In this document: positions 49,901 through 58,656 of the stretch, piece by piece | Layout of the letters: each line of letters begins with the position of its first letter | How positions within the stretch are numbered: the stretch's first letter is position 1 | Assembly (NCBI GenBank): GCA_934434925.1 | Contig: CAKSAC010000001.1 | Span: forward strand, 124,001 to 188,000 | Length of the DNA stretch: 64,000 nucleotides | Origin: an uncultured Eubacteriales bacterium | GTDB taxonomy: Bacteria > Bacillota > Clostridia > Oscillospirales > CAG-272 | Direction: 5' to 3' | Program-made: the position numbers and the translations under genes | The notes under the pieces: model-generated | Databases searched by the model: none | Told to the model about the DNA's origin: nothing | Seen by the model: only the letters and a program-made list of their open reading frames with translations

Positions 49901-50565
49901 TCCAGAAGGTCCCGATATTTTCTCGCTTTTTCAGCATCTTTTGTCAGAGGGCCGAGGCGCTTTTCCAGTTCGTCAAAGATGTCGATGATACGCTCCATGT
50001 TGTCGCGGGTAGAGGCGCGCTTGCGTTCGGTTTCCTCTTTCCGGTGACGGAACTTGGCAATTCCGGCCGCTTCCTCGAATACGTTCCGCCGGTCTTCACT
50101 TTTTTTGGAAAGCAATTCGGCAACGCGGCCCTGTCCGACAATGGAATATCCTTCCCGGCCGATACCGGTATTCATAAAAAGTTCGGTAATATCCCGGAGC
50201 CGCCGCTGTTGGCCGTTAATCAGATATTCGCTGTCACCTGAACGATAATAGCGCCGCGTGACCTTGATCTCGTCATAAGGAGAATCGACGCGATGATTCA
50301 TATCGGTGTTGTCAAAGGTAACAGATACTTCGGCAAATCCCATGGGGTGCCGTTCATCGGTTCCGCCGAAGATAACGTCTTCCATTTTCGTGCCGCGGAT
50401 ATTGCGGCTGGAAAGCTCCCCCAGCACCCATCGCATGGCATCGGAGATATTGGATTTTCCGCTCCCGTTCGGCCCGACGATAACCGTCGTGCCGCGTTCA
50501 AAAGTCAGAACCGTCCGGTTTGGAAAAGATTTGAAGCCATGCAGTTCCAGTGATTTCAGATACAT
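46942..50565 (-). CDS. smc: Chromosome segregation ATPase SMC
   Basis: SMC forms the condensin core with ScpA and ScpB. The 1207-residue protein has Walker A GPNGSGKSNISDAM (about 32-39) and two coiled-coil arms (about 170-500 and 670-1010). A hinge (about 510-660) includes GRAVRTVMEAYQGGKLRGGGVIYGPLSQLISV. Signature LSGGEQAFVAIALFFAILQV and Walker B FCIFDEIEAALD complete the ATPase. Length matches the family (about 1190). The partner scpA begins at 63676 on the other strand. Confidence 0.97.
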   Translation of the reverse strand: MYLKSLELHGFKSFPNRTVLTFERGTTVIVGPNGSGKSNISDAMRWVLGELSSRNIRGTKMEDVIFGGTDERHPMGFAEVSVTFDNTDMNHRVDSPYDEIKVTRRYYRSGDSEYLINGQQRRLRDITELFMNTGIGREGYSIVGQGRVAELLSKKSEDRRNVFEEAAGIAKFRHRKEETERKRASTRDNMERIIDIFDELEKRLGPLTKDAEKARKYRDLLEKKKVADVSLWLYDTQKIRTDLEKARDTYQLSVRELESIEESLNSLRAQDQKLFDEMDTNRLASEQYLLKMNACRERIHTLENEISVMDTEVRHKTELIAACERRISEVEAAKAQLSGERGSESAKISSLKEELKKLMDERLGILADIQKLSASVARLEKELSDSLVTLNKSENAAMDLKVNVDILKRSFADGDERGKSIRDAIAEGEAKDTELLAEVDRCEKAASGFTERISELEKTSADCDTDIEKRRAEREDLAERSSALRADKAALEEAAAALRKMEEHFEGYGRAVRTVMEAYQGGKLRGGGVIYGPLSQLISVRSEHTTAIEATLGADLQHIVVEDEETAKAAIAYLRDTQSGRTTFYPLTTIKPGNEPEEIRACASLAGYVDRADRLVACEEAFDDIIVWLLSRTVVFDTIDNAIAAARKIRYRAKLVTLDGQIINAGGSFTGGSSRAGGGSGMLSRGADIEAKMAEAADLADKILDLTGEMKKKEKAIHDLEQGKRDAEQQIELLRTMARAQLSALDGAKLRLQANREQTESLREEYAVLAGKGKQYESELLSLTKSLEQQNAKTAALRAEREERDGERNRLLDERTATQEELNGLAIRITELQKEIEMNELLREGVDSRLSDLEHEREGQKNLMAEYRTAIEEVTKKQKESRASAQAEEESLQELNQKREETESNASSYNARLGEIREQVRIRQEQKDKCVNSNFHAENRLRRLEEDQERLGSKLWDEYEISYEDAVALDYPPVTAENRAEIGALQASCRNSMRALEPVNLGAIEEYTEVKTRYDEMEAQVNDLRVSYDKMTEIIEEMETNMKTQFVSAFAEINRNFGIVFTDLFGGGQAELLLTDPEDVLNCGIEIKAAPPGKIIKSLSLLSGGEQAFVAIALFFAILQVNPTPFCIFDEIEAALDAVNVFRFGEYVKKMSSDTQFILITHRPGTMEIAEQLYGVTMQERGVSRVLPMNPEQMEQMKEELKKDGVL

Positions 50566-50579
50566 CGGATTCCCTTTCT

Positions 50580-51269
50580 TTACAGAATACCAAAATAACG
50601 GAGAGCTTCGCGGGCGGCGGCCTGCTCGGCCTCGTGTTTGGAGGAACCGCGCCCGGTTCCTACCGGATTCCCGCTGATAACGGCCTCCATGACATAGACA
50701 GGTTTGTGATCGGGGCCTTCACGACTGACGACCCGATAAGAGAGCGTTTCGTTCCCGTCCTGCTCAATCAGTTGTTGCAGTCGCGTCTTGCAATCGCCGA
50801 GCTTGTTATCTTCGCAATGCTCAAGTTTTTCCTTCATCCAGCCGAGAAGGATCGTCTCGGCTTTTTCAATTCCGCCGTCCAGATAGACAGCCGCCAGCAG
50901 GGATTCGACCGTATCGGCCAAAATCGACGGACGGTTCCGACCGTTCCCGGCTTCCTCGCCCTTTCCGAGCAGCAGATAATCCCCGAGCGAAAGCGAACGG
51001 GCCAGATCCGCCAGCGTCTTTTCGCAAACGAGATCCTGCCTAAATCGCGTCAGCATCCCTTCCGGAAGGTCGGAAAAGCGGAAATACAGACACTTGCTGA
51101 TCAGTATCTGCAAAACTGCGTCGCCGAGGAACTCCAATCGCTCATAGGACGGCGTTCCCTTTTCATTGGAATAGGAAGAGTGCGTCATGGCGGTCTCCAA
51201 AAGCCCTTTATCGGTAAAATGATAACCGATCTCTTCCTCAAGGCAGGAAAAATTCTTGAAATTTGTCAT
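50580..51269 (-). CDS. rnc: Ribonuclease III
   Basis: RNase III cleaves double-stranded RNA, including rRNA precursors. The 229-residue protein has the nuclease signature ERLEFLGDAVLQILISKCLY, the second metal region LADTVESLLAAVYLDGG and a C-terminal double-stranded RNA-binding domain (about 160-227, GTGRGSSKHEAEQAAAREALRYFG). It sits between plsX and smc with gaps of 6 and 14 bases. The acpP gene commonly found between plsX and rnc is absent. Confidence 0.96.
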   Translation of the reverse strand: MTNFKNFSCLEEEIGYHFTDKGLLETAMTHSSYSNEKGTPSYERLEFLGDAVLQILISKCLYFRFSDLPEGMLTRFRQDLVCEKTLADLARSLSLGDYLLLGKGEEAGNGRNRPSILADTVESLLAAVYLDGGIEKAETILLGWMKEKLEHCEDNKLGDCKTRLQQLIEQDGNETLSYRVVSREGPDHKPVYVMEAVISGNPVGTGRGSSKHEAEQAAAREALRYFGIL

Positions 51270-51275
51270 ATTCCC

Positions 51276-52430
51276 TCACTGGACCGGCGCAGTCTGCTCT
51301 TCTGCCGGTCGGTTGACGCCGTCATTCCCTGCAGATGCCGGCGCGTTTTCGGTTCCGGGTGACGGCTCTTCTCTTTTTTCATCGGTATTTTTCGGCTCAA
51401 CGGCAACCTTTGCGGCCGCTTTCTCTTCCCGGAGTTTTTTGTCGAATTCCGCCGCCCATGCCGCAATTTCGTAATTGATACCGGTATTGACAAAGGTCAT
51501 GGCCTGATGCACGGCGTTTTTAATCGCCACCGCATCGGAAGAACCGTGCGCTTTGATGACCGGCTTGGAGATGCCGAGTAACGGCGCGCCGCCATGCTCC
51601 GACGCGTCGAAACGTTTTTTGAAGTCGCGCAATTTTCCTTTTATCATCACGGCCGAAAGTTTTGTGGCGGCGTTGGTATAAAAAAGTTCTTTGAGAGAAG
51701 CGGAGAAAAATTTTCCCATCCCTTCCATCAGTTTCAGAACGATATTTCCCGTAAATCCGTCTGTCACGGCAATATCGCAGGCATCAAACGGAAGCATTTT
51801 CGCTTCTACATTCCCGACAAAATTGAGCCCGGAACGCGAAAGCCGCGCATATCCCTCTACCTGAAGCGGCAGTCCTTTATTATATTCGGTACCGTTATTG
51901 ATCTGTCCGACCCGCGGTTCGCGGATACCGTAGATTTTGCCCATGTACAGGGTTCCCATAGCGGCAAACTGTTCAAGATTTTCCGGCGTGACTTCAAGAT
52001 TGGCGCCGGCATCCATCAAAAGGACCGGATTCGGAAACGGGAGAATGGTGGCAATACCGGCGCGGCTGATCCCCTGAATACGTCTGACAAGCAAGGTTGC
52101 TCCGGCCAGAAGCGCTCCGGTATTCCCCGCGCTCACGAAAGCGTCGCCGTTTCCGGTGGCCAGTTCGTGCAGGCCAATGCTCATAGAAGAATCTTTTTTG
52201 TCGCGCACCACGCAAAGCGCTTTGTCTTCCATTTCCACCACGCTCTTAGAAGGAATGACGGTAATGCCGTCAAGAGAAAGCCCTGCGCTTTCCGCCGTCT
52301 CACGGATTATCTCTTCGTTTCCGACAACGGCAATCTCCAATGCCGGGTACTCTTCGGCAGAAAGGACGGCCCCGTGCAGGATTTCCCCGGGGGCATTGTC
52401 ACCGCTCATTACATCGATCAATATGCGCAT
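51276..52430 (-). CDS. plsX: Phosphate acyltransferase PlsX with extended tail
   Basis: PlsX makes acyl-phosphate from acyl-ACP for membrane phospholipid synthesis. The core shows MRILIDVMSGDNAPGEILHGAV, VSAGNTGALLAGATLLVRRI and DAGANLEVTPENLEQFA. At 384 residues it is about 50 longer than usual, due to a C-terminal Ala/Glu/Pro-rich tail after about residue 333. The tail has no domain pattern. No fab genes or acpP are adjacent. It lies 19 bases after trmFO. Confidence 0.95.
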   Translation of the reverse strand: MRILIDVMSGDNAPGEILHGAVLSAEEYPALEIAVVGNEEIIRETAESAGLSLDGITVIPSKSVVEMEDKALCVVRDKKDSSMSIGLHELATGNGDAFVSAGNTGALLAGATLLVRRIQGISRAGIATILPFPNPVLLMDAGANLEVTPENLEQFAAMGTLYMGKIYGIREPRVGQINNGTEYNKGLPLQVEGYARLSRSGLNFVGNVEAKMLPFDACDIAVTDGFTGNIVLKLMEGMGKFFSASLKELFYTNAATKLSAVMIKGKLRDFKKRFDASEHGGAPLLGISKPVIKAHGSSDAVAIKNAVHQAMTFVNTGINYEIAAWAAEFDKKLREEKAAAKVAVEPKNTDEKREEPSPGTENAPASAGNDGVNRPAEEQTAPVQ

Positions 52431-52449
52431 ATCCGTCTCCTCGGTAGCG

Positions 52450-53778
52450 TTATTGTCCGAACCTTTCTTTCATATAGGAAAGCGCCCGTTCGGCGTAGGC
52501 TTCATTCCGGAGTTTTTTTCCGCCGCGGACCCGGTTGGGGAGCGGCTCTATAATGCCGAAGTTGGCATTCATCGGCTGAAAATCGGTGCAGGCAGGATTG
52601 CTGATATAGGCGGCCATGGCCCCCAGCATCGTAAATGCCGGGAATCCGGGGGCTTCTTCCCCCTTCGCCCGGTGTGCGGCAAAAATCCCCGACACAAGGC
52701 CGGAACCGGTCGATTCCACATATCCTTCCACGCCGGTCATCTGTCCGGCAAAATAGAGTTCCGGACGTGTCCGCATGGAATAATCCGCCGCAAGAAGCGC
52801 CGGGGAATTCAGATATGTATTCCGGTGCATGACACCATAGCGATAAAACTCTGCGTTTTCCAGCCCCGGGATCATCCGAAAGACGCGCCGTTGCTCGGAA
52901 AATGTCAGATGCGTCTGAAACCCGACAAGGTTATACATATCGCCGCTTCGGTTTTCCCGGCGGAGCTGTACGGTCGCATATGCGTCCCGTCCCGTCGAAG
53001 GAAGGGGCAGGCCGACCGGTTTCATGGGGCCGAAACGCAACGTGTCGATGCCCCGCGCGGCCATGACTTCCACAGGCATACATCCTTCAAAGACCGTGAG
53101 CGCCTGCTCGCCTGATTCAAAATCATGCAACTCTGCTGTTTCCGCGGCGACGAGCGCTGTATAAAACGCATGGTATTCGGTTTCATTCATCGGGCAGTTA
53201 AGATAATCGGCGGGGTCCCCTTTGCCGTATCTGGACGCAAAAAACGCTTTGCCGTAATCAATGCTTTCCCCGGAAACAATCGGGGCGGCCGCATCATAGA
53301 AATGCAGGGATTCCTCCCCCGTCATACGACGGATATCCGCCGCCAGTTCATCCGCGGTCAGCGGTCCGGTCGCACAGACGGTAATTCCGTTTTTCGGCAA
53401 CCGGCGGACCTCTTCCGAACGAATCTCAATAAGCGGATGAGCGCGCAGTTTCTCCGTCACATAGGCGGAAAAAAGCACACGGTCCACCGCAAGAGCGCTC
53501 CCGGCCGGAACCGAAGTGGCATCGGCCGCTTCCATAATCAGGGAGCCGGCCACCCGCAGTTCTTCCTTCAAAAGCCCGACGGCGTTGGAAAGCGAGGCAG
53601 AACGCAGGGAATTGGAACAGACAAGTTCCGCAAACCCTTCGCTTTTATGGGCGGGGGTGTATTTTCCCGGTTTCATTTCGATCAGCGTGACCGGCACACC
53701 CCGTTTGGCAATCTGCCACGCCGCCTCGGAGCCGGCAAGCCCGGCCCCGATAACGGTAACGGCGTTGTTTTCACTCAT
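52450..53778 (-). CDS. trmFO: Methylene-THF-dependent tRNA (uracil-5)-methyltransferase
   Basis: TrmFO uses FAD and methylenetetrahydrofolate to make m5U54 in tRNA. The 442-residue protein has the FAD motif VTVIGAGLAGSEAAWQIAKRG, the ELVCSNSLRSASLSNAVGLLKEE segment and the conserved C-terminal FQPMNANFGIIEPLPNRVRGGKKLRNEAYAERAL. The ATG at 53778 overlaps the topA stop by four bases; the frame open further upstream is inside topA. topA-trmFO is a conserved pair. Confidence 0.96.
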   Translation of the reverse strand: MSENNAVTVIGAGLAGSEAAWQIAKRGVPVTLIEMKPGKYTPAHKSEGFAELVCSNSLRSASLSNAVGLLKEELRVAGSLIMEAADATSVPAGSALAVDRVLFSAYVTEKLRAHPLIEIRSEEVRRLPKNGITVCATGPLTADELAADIRRMTGEESLHFYDAAAPIVSGESIDYGKAFFASRYGKGDPADYLNCPMNETEYHAFYTALVAAETAELHDFESGEQALTVFEGCMPVEVMAARGIDTLRFGPMKPVGLPLPSTGRDAYATVQLRRENRSGDMYNLVGFQTHLTFSEQRRVFRMIPGLENAEFYRYGVMHRNTYLNSPALLAADYSMRTRPELYFAGQMTGVEGYVESTGSGLVSGIFAAHRAKGEEAPGFPAFTMLGAMAAYISNPACTDFQPMNANFGIIEPLPNRVRGGKKLRNEAYAERALSYMKERFGQ

Positions 53779-56027
53779 TTTTCCACGTTTTCCTCTTTGT
53801 ACGAGCAGGAGCGATTCCGGCAGAAAACGGTTTTCTTGCTTTTCCTGTACAACAACATATCTCCGCATTCGGGGCATTTTTCCGGCAGAGGCATATCCCA
53901 GGTGGAAAAATCGCAATCCGGATAACGTTCACAACTGTAAAAGACTTTCCCTTTCCCGTATTTTGTGATGATTTTGGCTCCGCACTTCGGGCAAGGCACG
54001 CCGATTTCCGTGGTTTTCGGCTTTGTGAAGCGGCAGGTCGGGTAGTTGGCGCAAGCATAGAAACTGCCGTACCGGCCGTTCCGCACCACCATATCTCCGC
54101 CGCAAAGTTCGCATTTGAAATCAGCAATCTCGGGCGTTTCCTCTTTCTTTTCAATAGGGCGGCCGTCCTTTCCGACAGCCTTGGTATTCTTGCATTCGGG
54201 ATAATTCGGGCAGGCCAGGAACCGACCGTACCGGCCGGATTTGTAAACCATCTTCCGGCCGCACTTTTCGCAAACAACATCGGATTCCTCGGCGGGAATT
54301 TCGATTGAGCCTTCTTTGACATTCTCTTTCGCGGCTTCCAGCATTTTGGAAAATCCGCTGTAAAACTCGGTCAGAACCGACAAAAGCGTGTCTTCCCCGC
54401 GGGCAATGGCGTCAAATTTATCTTCCATCTCAGCCGTGAATTGATAATCAACAATTTCGGCAAAGTTCTCTTTCATCAGTTTGGTTGTAACTTCTCCGAG
54501 CGGAGTGGGAACCAGTTGCTTTCCGTCGCGGCGCACGTAATTACGTTCGATGATCGTGGTGATGATGGCGGTATAGGTGCTTGGCCGGCCGATCCCGTTC
54601 TCTTCCAGGAATTTGATCAGCGAGGCTTCGGTATAGCGCTGAGGCGGCTCGGTGAAATGCTGGGTCGCTTCTTCCGCCGCAATCGGGAGTGCGGCGTTTT
54701 CCCGCAGGTGTGAAAGCGGCGGAATCCCGTTTTCCGCTCCCTCTTCCGCAAGGTCGGCACTGTTATCGTAAACAGCCAGATAGCCGCGGAATTTCAGAGT
54801 ACTGCCACCGGCGCGGAACTGATACTTCCCGCAGGAAAATTCCAGGGTGACCTGTGTGAAGACGGCAGAACTCATCTGGCTTGCCACAAAACGTTCCCAA
54901 ATCAGTTTATACAGTTTATACTGATCCTGCGTGAGGAACTTTTTAATCTTGTCGGGGCTGATATTCACATCGGAAGGCCGAATGGCTTCGTGTGCATCCT
55001 GTGCGCCCGGTTTGGTCTTGTACTGGCGCGGCGCAGAAGGACGGTATTCGGCTCCGTACTGCTCGTCGATCAGCGCGGCGGCGGCTTCTGCGGCTACCGA
55101 AGAGACGCGGAGCGAATCGGTACGCATATAGGTGATAAGACCGAGAAACCCGCCGAACTCATTGCCGAGATTGATTCCCTCGTAGAGTTCCTGCGCCGTC
55201 CGCATGATCCTTTGTGACTGAAATCCGAGCTTTTTCGACGCTTCCTGTTGCAGGGTCGAAGTGGTGAAAGGCGGCGCGGGCATCCGGCTCTTTTGAGATT
55301 TGCGGATGTTGTTCAGAACAAAGGGCTGTGTCTTCAGTGCGTCAGTCACTTTTTCGGCTTCTGCCTCAGAAGAAAGCCTCATTTCCGTTCCTTCGGTGCC
55401 GAAAAACCGCGTAGGAATGATTTCCCCGTCGTCTGTCCGGACATCGGCGCGCACGGTCCAGTATTCCTGCGGAACAAAACTGCGGATCTCGTCTTCCCGC
55501 TCTGAAATAATGCGGGCGGCCACGCTTTGCACACGTCCGGCCGATAGCCCGCTCCGGACATTTTTCCAAAGAAAGGGGCTGAGCTGATACCCAACGATAC
55601 GGTCAAGAATACGCCGCGTCTGCTGGGAATTGACAAGGTCGAGATTGATTGTTTCCGGATGCTTGATGGCATCTTTGACAGCGCCTTTGGTGATTTCGTT
55701 GAAAGTAACACGGCAGGCTCTGTCAAGCGGAATCCCGAGCGCGGCGGCCAGGTGCCACGAGATAGCCTCCCCTTCCCGGTCCGGGTCGGTTGCCAGAAAA
55801 ACGCGCGTTGCCCCTTTGGCATCCTGCTTGAGTTGAGCGATGACGTCGCCTTTCCCGCGGATATTGATATAGTGCGGGGCAAAATTGTTCTCAATATCGA
55901 CACCGAGACCGCTTTTGGGTAAATCCCGGATGTGTCCTTTGGAAGCGACAACTTTATAGTTGGAACCAAGGTATCCTTTGATGGTGCTTGCTTTTGCGGG
56001 AGACTCCACAATGACTAAATTTGACAT
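53775..56027 (-). CDS. topA: DNA topoisomerase I
   Basis: TopA relaxes negative supercoils by cutting one strand. The 750-residue protein has the TOPRIM domain (LVIVESPAKASTIKGYLG; LATDPDREGEAISWHLA), the catalytic tyrosine in GLITYMRTDS and the core PPFTTSTLQQEASKKLGF. Four C-terminal zinc ribbons follow: CEKCG/CPNYPEC, CELCG/CANYPTC, CPKCG/CERYPDC and CPECG/CRNRSC. Order and length are normal. It lies between dprA and trmFO. Confidence 0.97.
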   Translation of the reverse strand: MSNLVIVESPAKASTIKGYLGSNYKVVASKGHIRDLPKSGLGVDIENNFAPHYINIRGKGDVIAQLKQDAKGATRVFLATDPDREGEAISWHLAAALGIPLDRACRVTFNEITKGAVKDAIKHPETINLDLVNSQQTRRILDRIVGYQLSPFLWKNVRSGLSAGRVQSVAARIISEREDEIRSFVPQEYWTVRADVRTDDGEIIPTRFFGTEGTEMRLSSEAEAEKVTDALKTQPFVLNNIRKSQKSRMPAPPFTTSTLQQEASKKLGFQSQRIMRTAQELYEGINLGNEFGGFLGLITYMRTDSLRVSSVAAEAAAALIDEQYGAEYRPSAPRQYKTKPGAQDAHEAIRPSDVNISPDKIKKFLTQDQYKLYKLIWERFVASQMSSAVFTQVTLEFSCGKYQFRAGGSTLKFRGYLAVYDNSADLAEEGAENGIPPLSHLRENAALPIAAEEATQHFTEPPQRYTEASLIKFLEENGIGRPSTYTAIITTIIERNYVRRDGKQLVPTPLGEVTTKLMKENFAEIVDYQFTAEMEDKFDAIARGEDTLLSVLTEFYSGFSKMLEAAKENVKEGSIEIPAEESDVVCEKCGRKMVYKSGRYGRFLACPNYPECKNTKAVGKDGRPIEKKEETPEIADFKCELCGGDMVVRNGRYGSFYACANYPTCRFTKPKTTEIGVPCPKCGAKIITKYGKGKVFYSCERYPDCDFSTWDMPLPEKCPECGDMLLYRKSKKTVFCRNRSCSYKEENVEK

Positions 56028-56065
56028 ACCGAATCCTTTCTTGGGTGTTGCTTATCATTCCGAGG

Positions 56066-57379
56066 TCAGCATTTTCTTAAATGTCCGCCCGGCTGTGTGC
56101 GTATCAGACCGCGTATTTCCAGAATTGTCGCCACTGCCATCACATCGGAAACGCTCATGTCGTCTCCGGCGAGTTCGTCGGCGGTTTTATCCTGTCCTTC
56201 CGGAAGGCGGTTATACAGGTCTATGGCCTCGCGTGAAAGCCCGGCCAGTTGCTCTTTCGGTTCGGGGCGTGTGCCGGGATCGATGTTTTCTGTCTCCCGT
56301 GCGTCCGATCCGCTGCGCGGTTTTGATCCCGGAGAAACCGGGGTGCCGGCAGGACCTGTATCCATGTTTGTGTTGGTTTTGCGGGAGATTTTCCCCTCCG
56401 CGCGTGAAGCGTCTTTTCCCGGCATCCGGATGCGCAGATCCGCGAGAACCTTTTCGCAATTCACAGGAGCCGTTTCCAGAAGACGCTGAATATTGATTTT
56501 CCCGTAATACTCTTCCGCATAGTGCATCAGAATATCGTCGGCACAGGTCAGCGCATGCGCCCCTTCCCGCAAAAGAAGACAGGGAGCGCCGCTGACAGGA
56601 TCGTTTACGGGACCGGGCAAAGCGAAAAGCGTTTTTTCCTGCACGGTGGCGTGGCGTGCCGTAATGAGAGAACCGCTTTCCAGTTCTCCCTGCATAACCG
56701 CGACCGCCGTAGCCATTCCGCTGATGATACGGTTCCGTATCGGGAAATTTGCTCCGTTCGGGCGGGTGCCGGGCGGAAATTCGCTGACGAGACAACCGTG
56801 TCTTACAATCAAGGCGGCCAGTTTCGTATGCTCCGGCGGATAGATGATATCCAGGCCACTCCCGAGTACGGCCACTGTCTGCCCGCCGCCATTGATTGCG
56901 GCCGCATTGGCAACCGCGTCAATTCCGCGCGCCATACCACTGATAACGATAACGCCGGCTATCGCCAGGTCTCGTGCGACTTCAAAAGTCATCTGCATAC
57001 CGTAATCGTTCATTTTGCGCGTTCCGACAATCGAAATGCAGAGTTTTTCGTTCCATGCGGGAATCTGTCCGCGGCAATACAACATAACGGGCGGATTTTT
57101 GATTTTCCGGAGCACGGCCGGAAAACGCGCGTCGTCATACGGCAACGGCACGATACCGGCGTGGTTACAATAGGTCAGGACCCGCTTGGCGTCTTCAAGA
57201 CTTTTATCCGCCAGAGCCTCTGCATCCCGACAATTTTTCGGCAATACGTCCGCCAACGCTTCCCGGTCTGCAGAAAAGACATCATAAACGTCCGGGAATG
57301 CCTTGATGATGGAAGAAAAGGTTGCGGACCCCGGCGTAACGCGCAGACTGAGCCATATCCAAAACAGAGCGTTTTTCAG
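56066..57379 (-). CDS. dprA: DNA-processing protein DprA, apparent CTG start
   Basis: DprA loads RecA on incoming single-stranded DNA. The Rossmann core shows SIVGTRKMNDYGMQMTFEVARDLA, VISGMARGIDAVANAAAI, VLGSGLDIIYPPEH and FPIRNRIISGM. A linker and C-terminal winged helix (about residues 360-437) follow. Family-like N-terminal sequence (ALFWIWLSLRVTPGSATF) continues upstream of the first TTG at 57256, and no ATG, GTG or TTG lies there. A CTG at 57379, eight bases after AGGAGG and forming CTGA with the upstream stop, is the best start, giving 437 residues. Confidence 0.88.
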   Translation of the reverse strand: MKNALFWIWLSLRVTPGSATFSSIIKAFPDVYDVFSADREALADVLPKNCRDAEALADKSLEDAKRVLTYCNHAGIVPLPYDDARFPAVLRKIKNPPVMLYCRGQIPAWNEKLCISIVGTRKMNDYGMQMTFEVARDLAIAGVIVISGMARGIDAVANAAAINGGGQTVAVLGSGLDIIYPPEHTKLAALIVRHGCLVSEFPPGTRPNGANFPIRNRIISGMATAVAVMQGELESGSLITARHATVQEKTLFALPGPVNDPVSGAPCLLLREGAHALTCADDILMHYAEEYYGKINIQRLLETAPVNCEKVLADLRIRMPGKDASRAEGKISRKTNTNMDTGPAGTPVSPGSKPRSGSDARETENIDPGTRPEPKEQLAGLSREAIDLYNRLPEGQDKTADELAGDDMSVSDVMAVATILEIRGLIRTQPGGHLRKC

Positions 57380-58218
57380 GGTTCATCCCTCCTTGACTGC
57401 TCCCATAGCAGGACCGCGGCCGCGGCCGCCGCATTCAGAGACTCCGCGTTTTCGGCAATCGGAATATAGACGCCGGCATCGCAAGCGGCAGAAAGCTCCG
57501 CCGGAATACCGTGCCCCTCGTTCCCGATGATAAAAACATCGGACATGCACGGGCGAACCGCCCCGATAGGTTTGGCCCCCGGGCGCAATTCCGCCGCAAA
57601 AACACGTCTCCCCGCCTGCCGCAAAAGGCCGACTTCGAGGATCGGGTCATCAATTCTCCGGGTGGCGACGTGAAAGACGGCCCCCATCGCCGCACGGACG
57701 GCGCGCGGATGGTAAACATCGGCGCAATCCTCGCTGAGCAGAACACAGGATATCCCGAACGCGCCGGCGCTCCGCAGAATCGTTCCGAGATTGCCGGGGT
57801 CCCGAATGGCGGAAAGCAATAAAAAAGCGTTGCTTTTTTCTCTGTAAAAAGCTACATTATTTATTTTATAATATTTTTCGGAAAAGTCAAGATGTTTTAT
57901 GGCAAGAATTACGCCCTCCGGCGATTTTTCGGTCGATATTTTTTCAAAACAACTGTCCGAAAGAAGGAAGACTTCCGCTTCGGGCGGCAAAGCATGCCCG
58001 TCTTCGCCTGTAAAAAGCGGGAAATGTTCTTCCGCCCGGCTTTCGGCCAAAAAAACATACCGGACCGGTGCGCCAAAGGCCAACGCCTCTTTGGCCAGTT
58101 TTTTCCCTTCCGCAAGAAAAAGGCCGTGTTTTTCCCTGTATTTTCTCTCGGAAAGCGAAGCCGCCGTCAGAACGAGAGGATTGGTGCGGCTTGTTATTTT
58201 TTGTACCGGTATCTGCAT
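57376..58218 (-). CDS. TrmH-family RNA 2'-O-methyltransferase
   Basis: This 280-residue SPOUT methyltransferase shows motif 1 SAIRDPGNLGTILRSAGAFG, motif 2 FIIGNEGHGI and motif 3 IPIAENAESLNAAAAAAVLLWE, all intact. An N-terminal substrate-binding domain (about 1-100) begins ITSRTNPLVLTAASLSERKYREKHGLFLAEG. Target RNA is unknown; homologues next to infC-rpmI-rplT are common and act on 23S rRNA or tRNA. Its last codons contain the AGGAGG used as ribosome site of dprA. Confidence 0.9.
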   Translation of the reverse strand: MQIPVQKITSRTNPLVLTAASLSERKYREKHGLFLAEGKKLAKEALAFGAPVRYVFLAESRAEEHFPLFTGEDGHALPPEAEVFLLSDSCFEKISTEKSPEGVILAIKHLDFSEKYYKINNVAFYREKSNAFLLLSAIRDPGNLGTILRSAGAFGISCVLLSEDCADVYHPRAVRAAMGAVFHVATRRIDDPILEVGLLRQAGRRVFAAELRPGAKPIGAVRPCMSDVFIIGNEGHGIPAELSAACDAGVYIPIAENAESLNAAAAAAVLLWEQSRRDEP

Positions 58219-58270
58219 AAAACCTCCGTCAAAAACAATGACCCGCCAGTTTCCTGTCGGGTCGATGATA

Positions 58271-58624
58271 TTAAAGAGCCGCTTTGGCCTGTTCGACCAG
58301 AGAACGGAATGCCACCTTATCGTTCAGAGCGATTTCGGAGAGCATTTTACGGTTGAGGTCGATCGAGGCGGCCTTAAGGCCATGCATCAACTGGGAATAG
58401 TTGATACCGTTGGCTCTCGCTTCGGCGGAAATACGGGCGATCCAGAGCGAACGGAAATCTCTCTTCTTCAGTTTGCGACCGACGAAGGCATAGTTCCCGC
58501 TTTTGAGGACGGCCTGCTTGGCCATCTTAAAATGCTTGCTTTTGGAACCCCAATAGCCCTTTGCGGACTTCAATACACTTTTTCTTCTTTTGCGCGTCAT
58601 CATTGCGCCTTTAACTCTTGCCAT
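58271..58624 (-). CDS. rplT: 50S ribosomal protein L20
   Basis: L20 is essential for early 50S assembly and represses its own operon. The 117-residue basic protein has the expected RKKVLK-like region (RRKSVLKSAKGYWGSKSKHFKMAKQAVLKSGNYAFVGRKLKKRDFRSLWIARI, abbreviated by position 10-65) and the C-terminal GLKAASIDLNRKMLSEIALND. It is third in infC-rpmI-rplT. Confidence 0.97.
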   Translation of the reverse strand: MARVKGAMMTRKRRKSVLKSAKGYWGSKSKHFKMAKQAVLKSGNYAFVGRKLKKRDFRSLWIARISAEARANGINYSQLMHGLKAASIDLNRKMLSEIALNDKVAFRSLVEQAKAAL

Positions 58625-58656
58625 CTTACAATCCTCCTAATATTCTCGGCAGTCGC

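Noticed and set aside
57254..57256. TTG start for dprA giving a 396-residue protein
   Set aside because: It would cut off family-like N-terminal sequence and has no ribosome site, while the CTG at 57379 has both a site and a coupled overlap.
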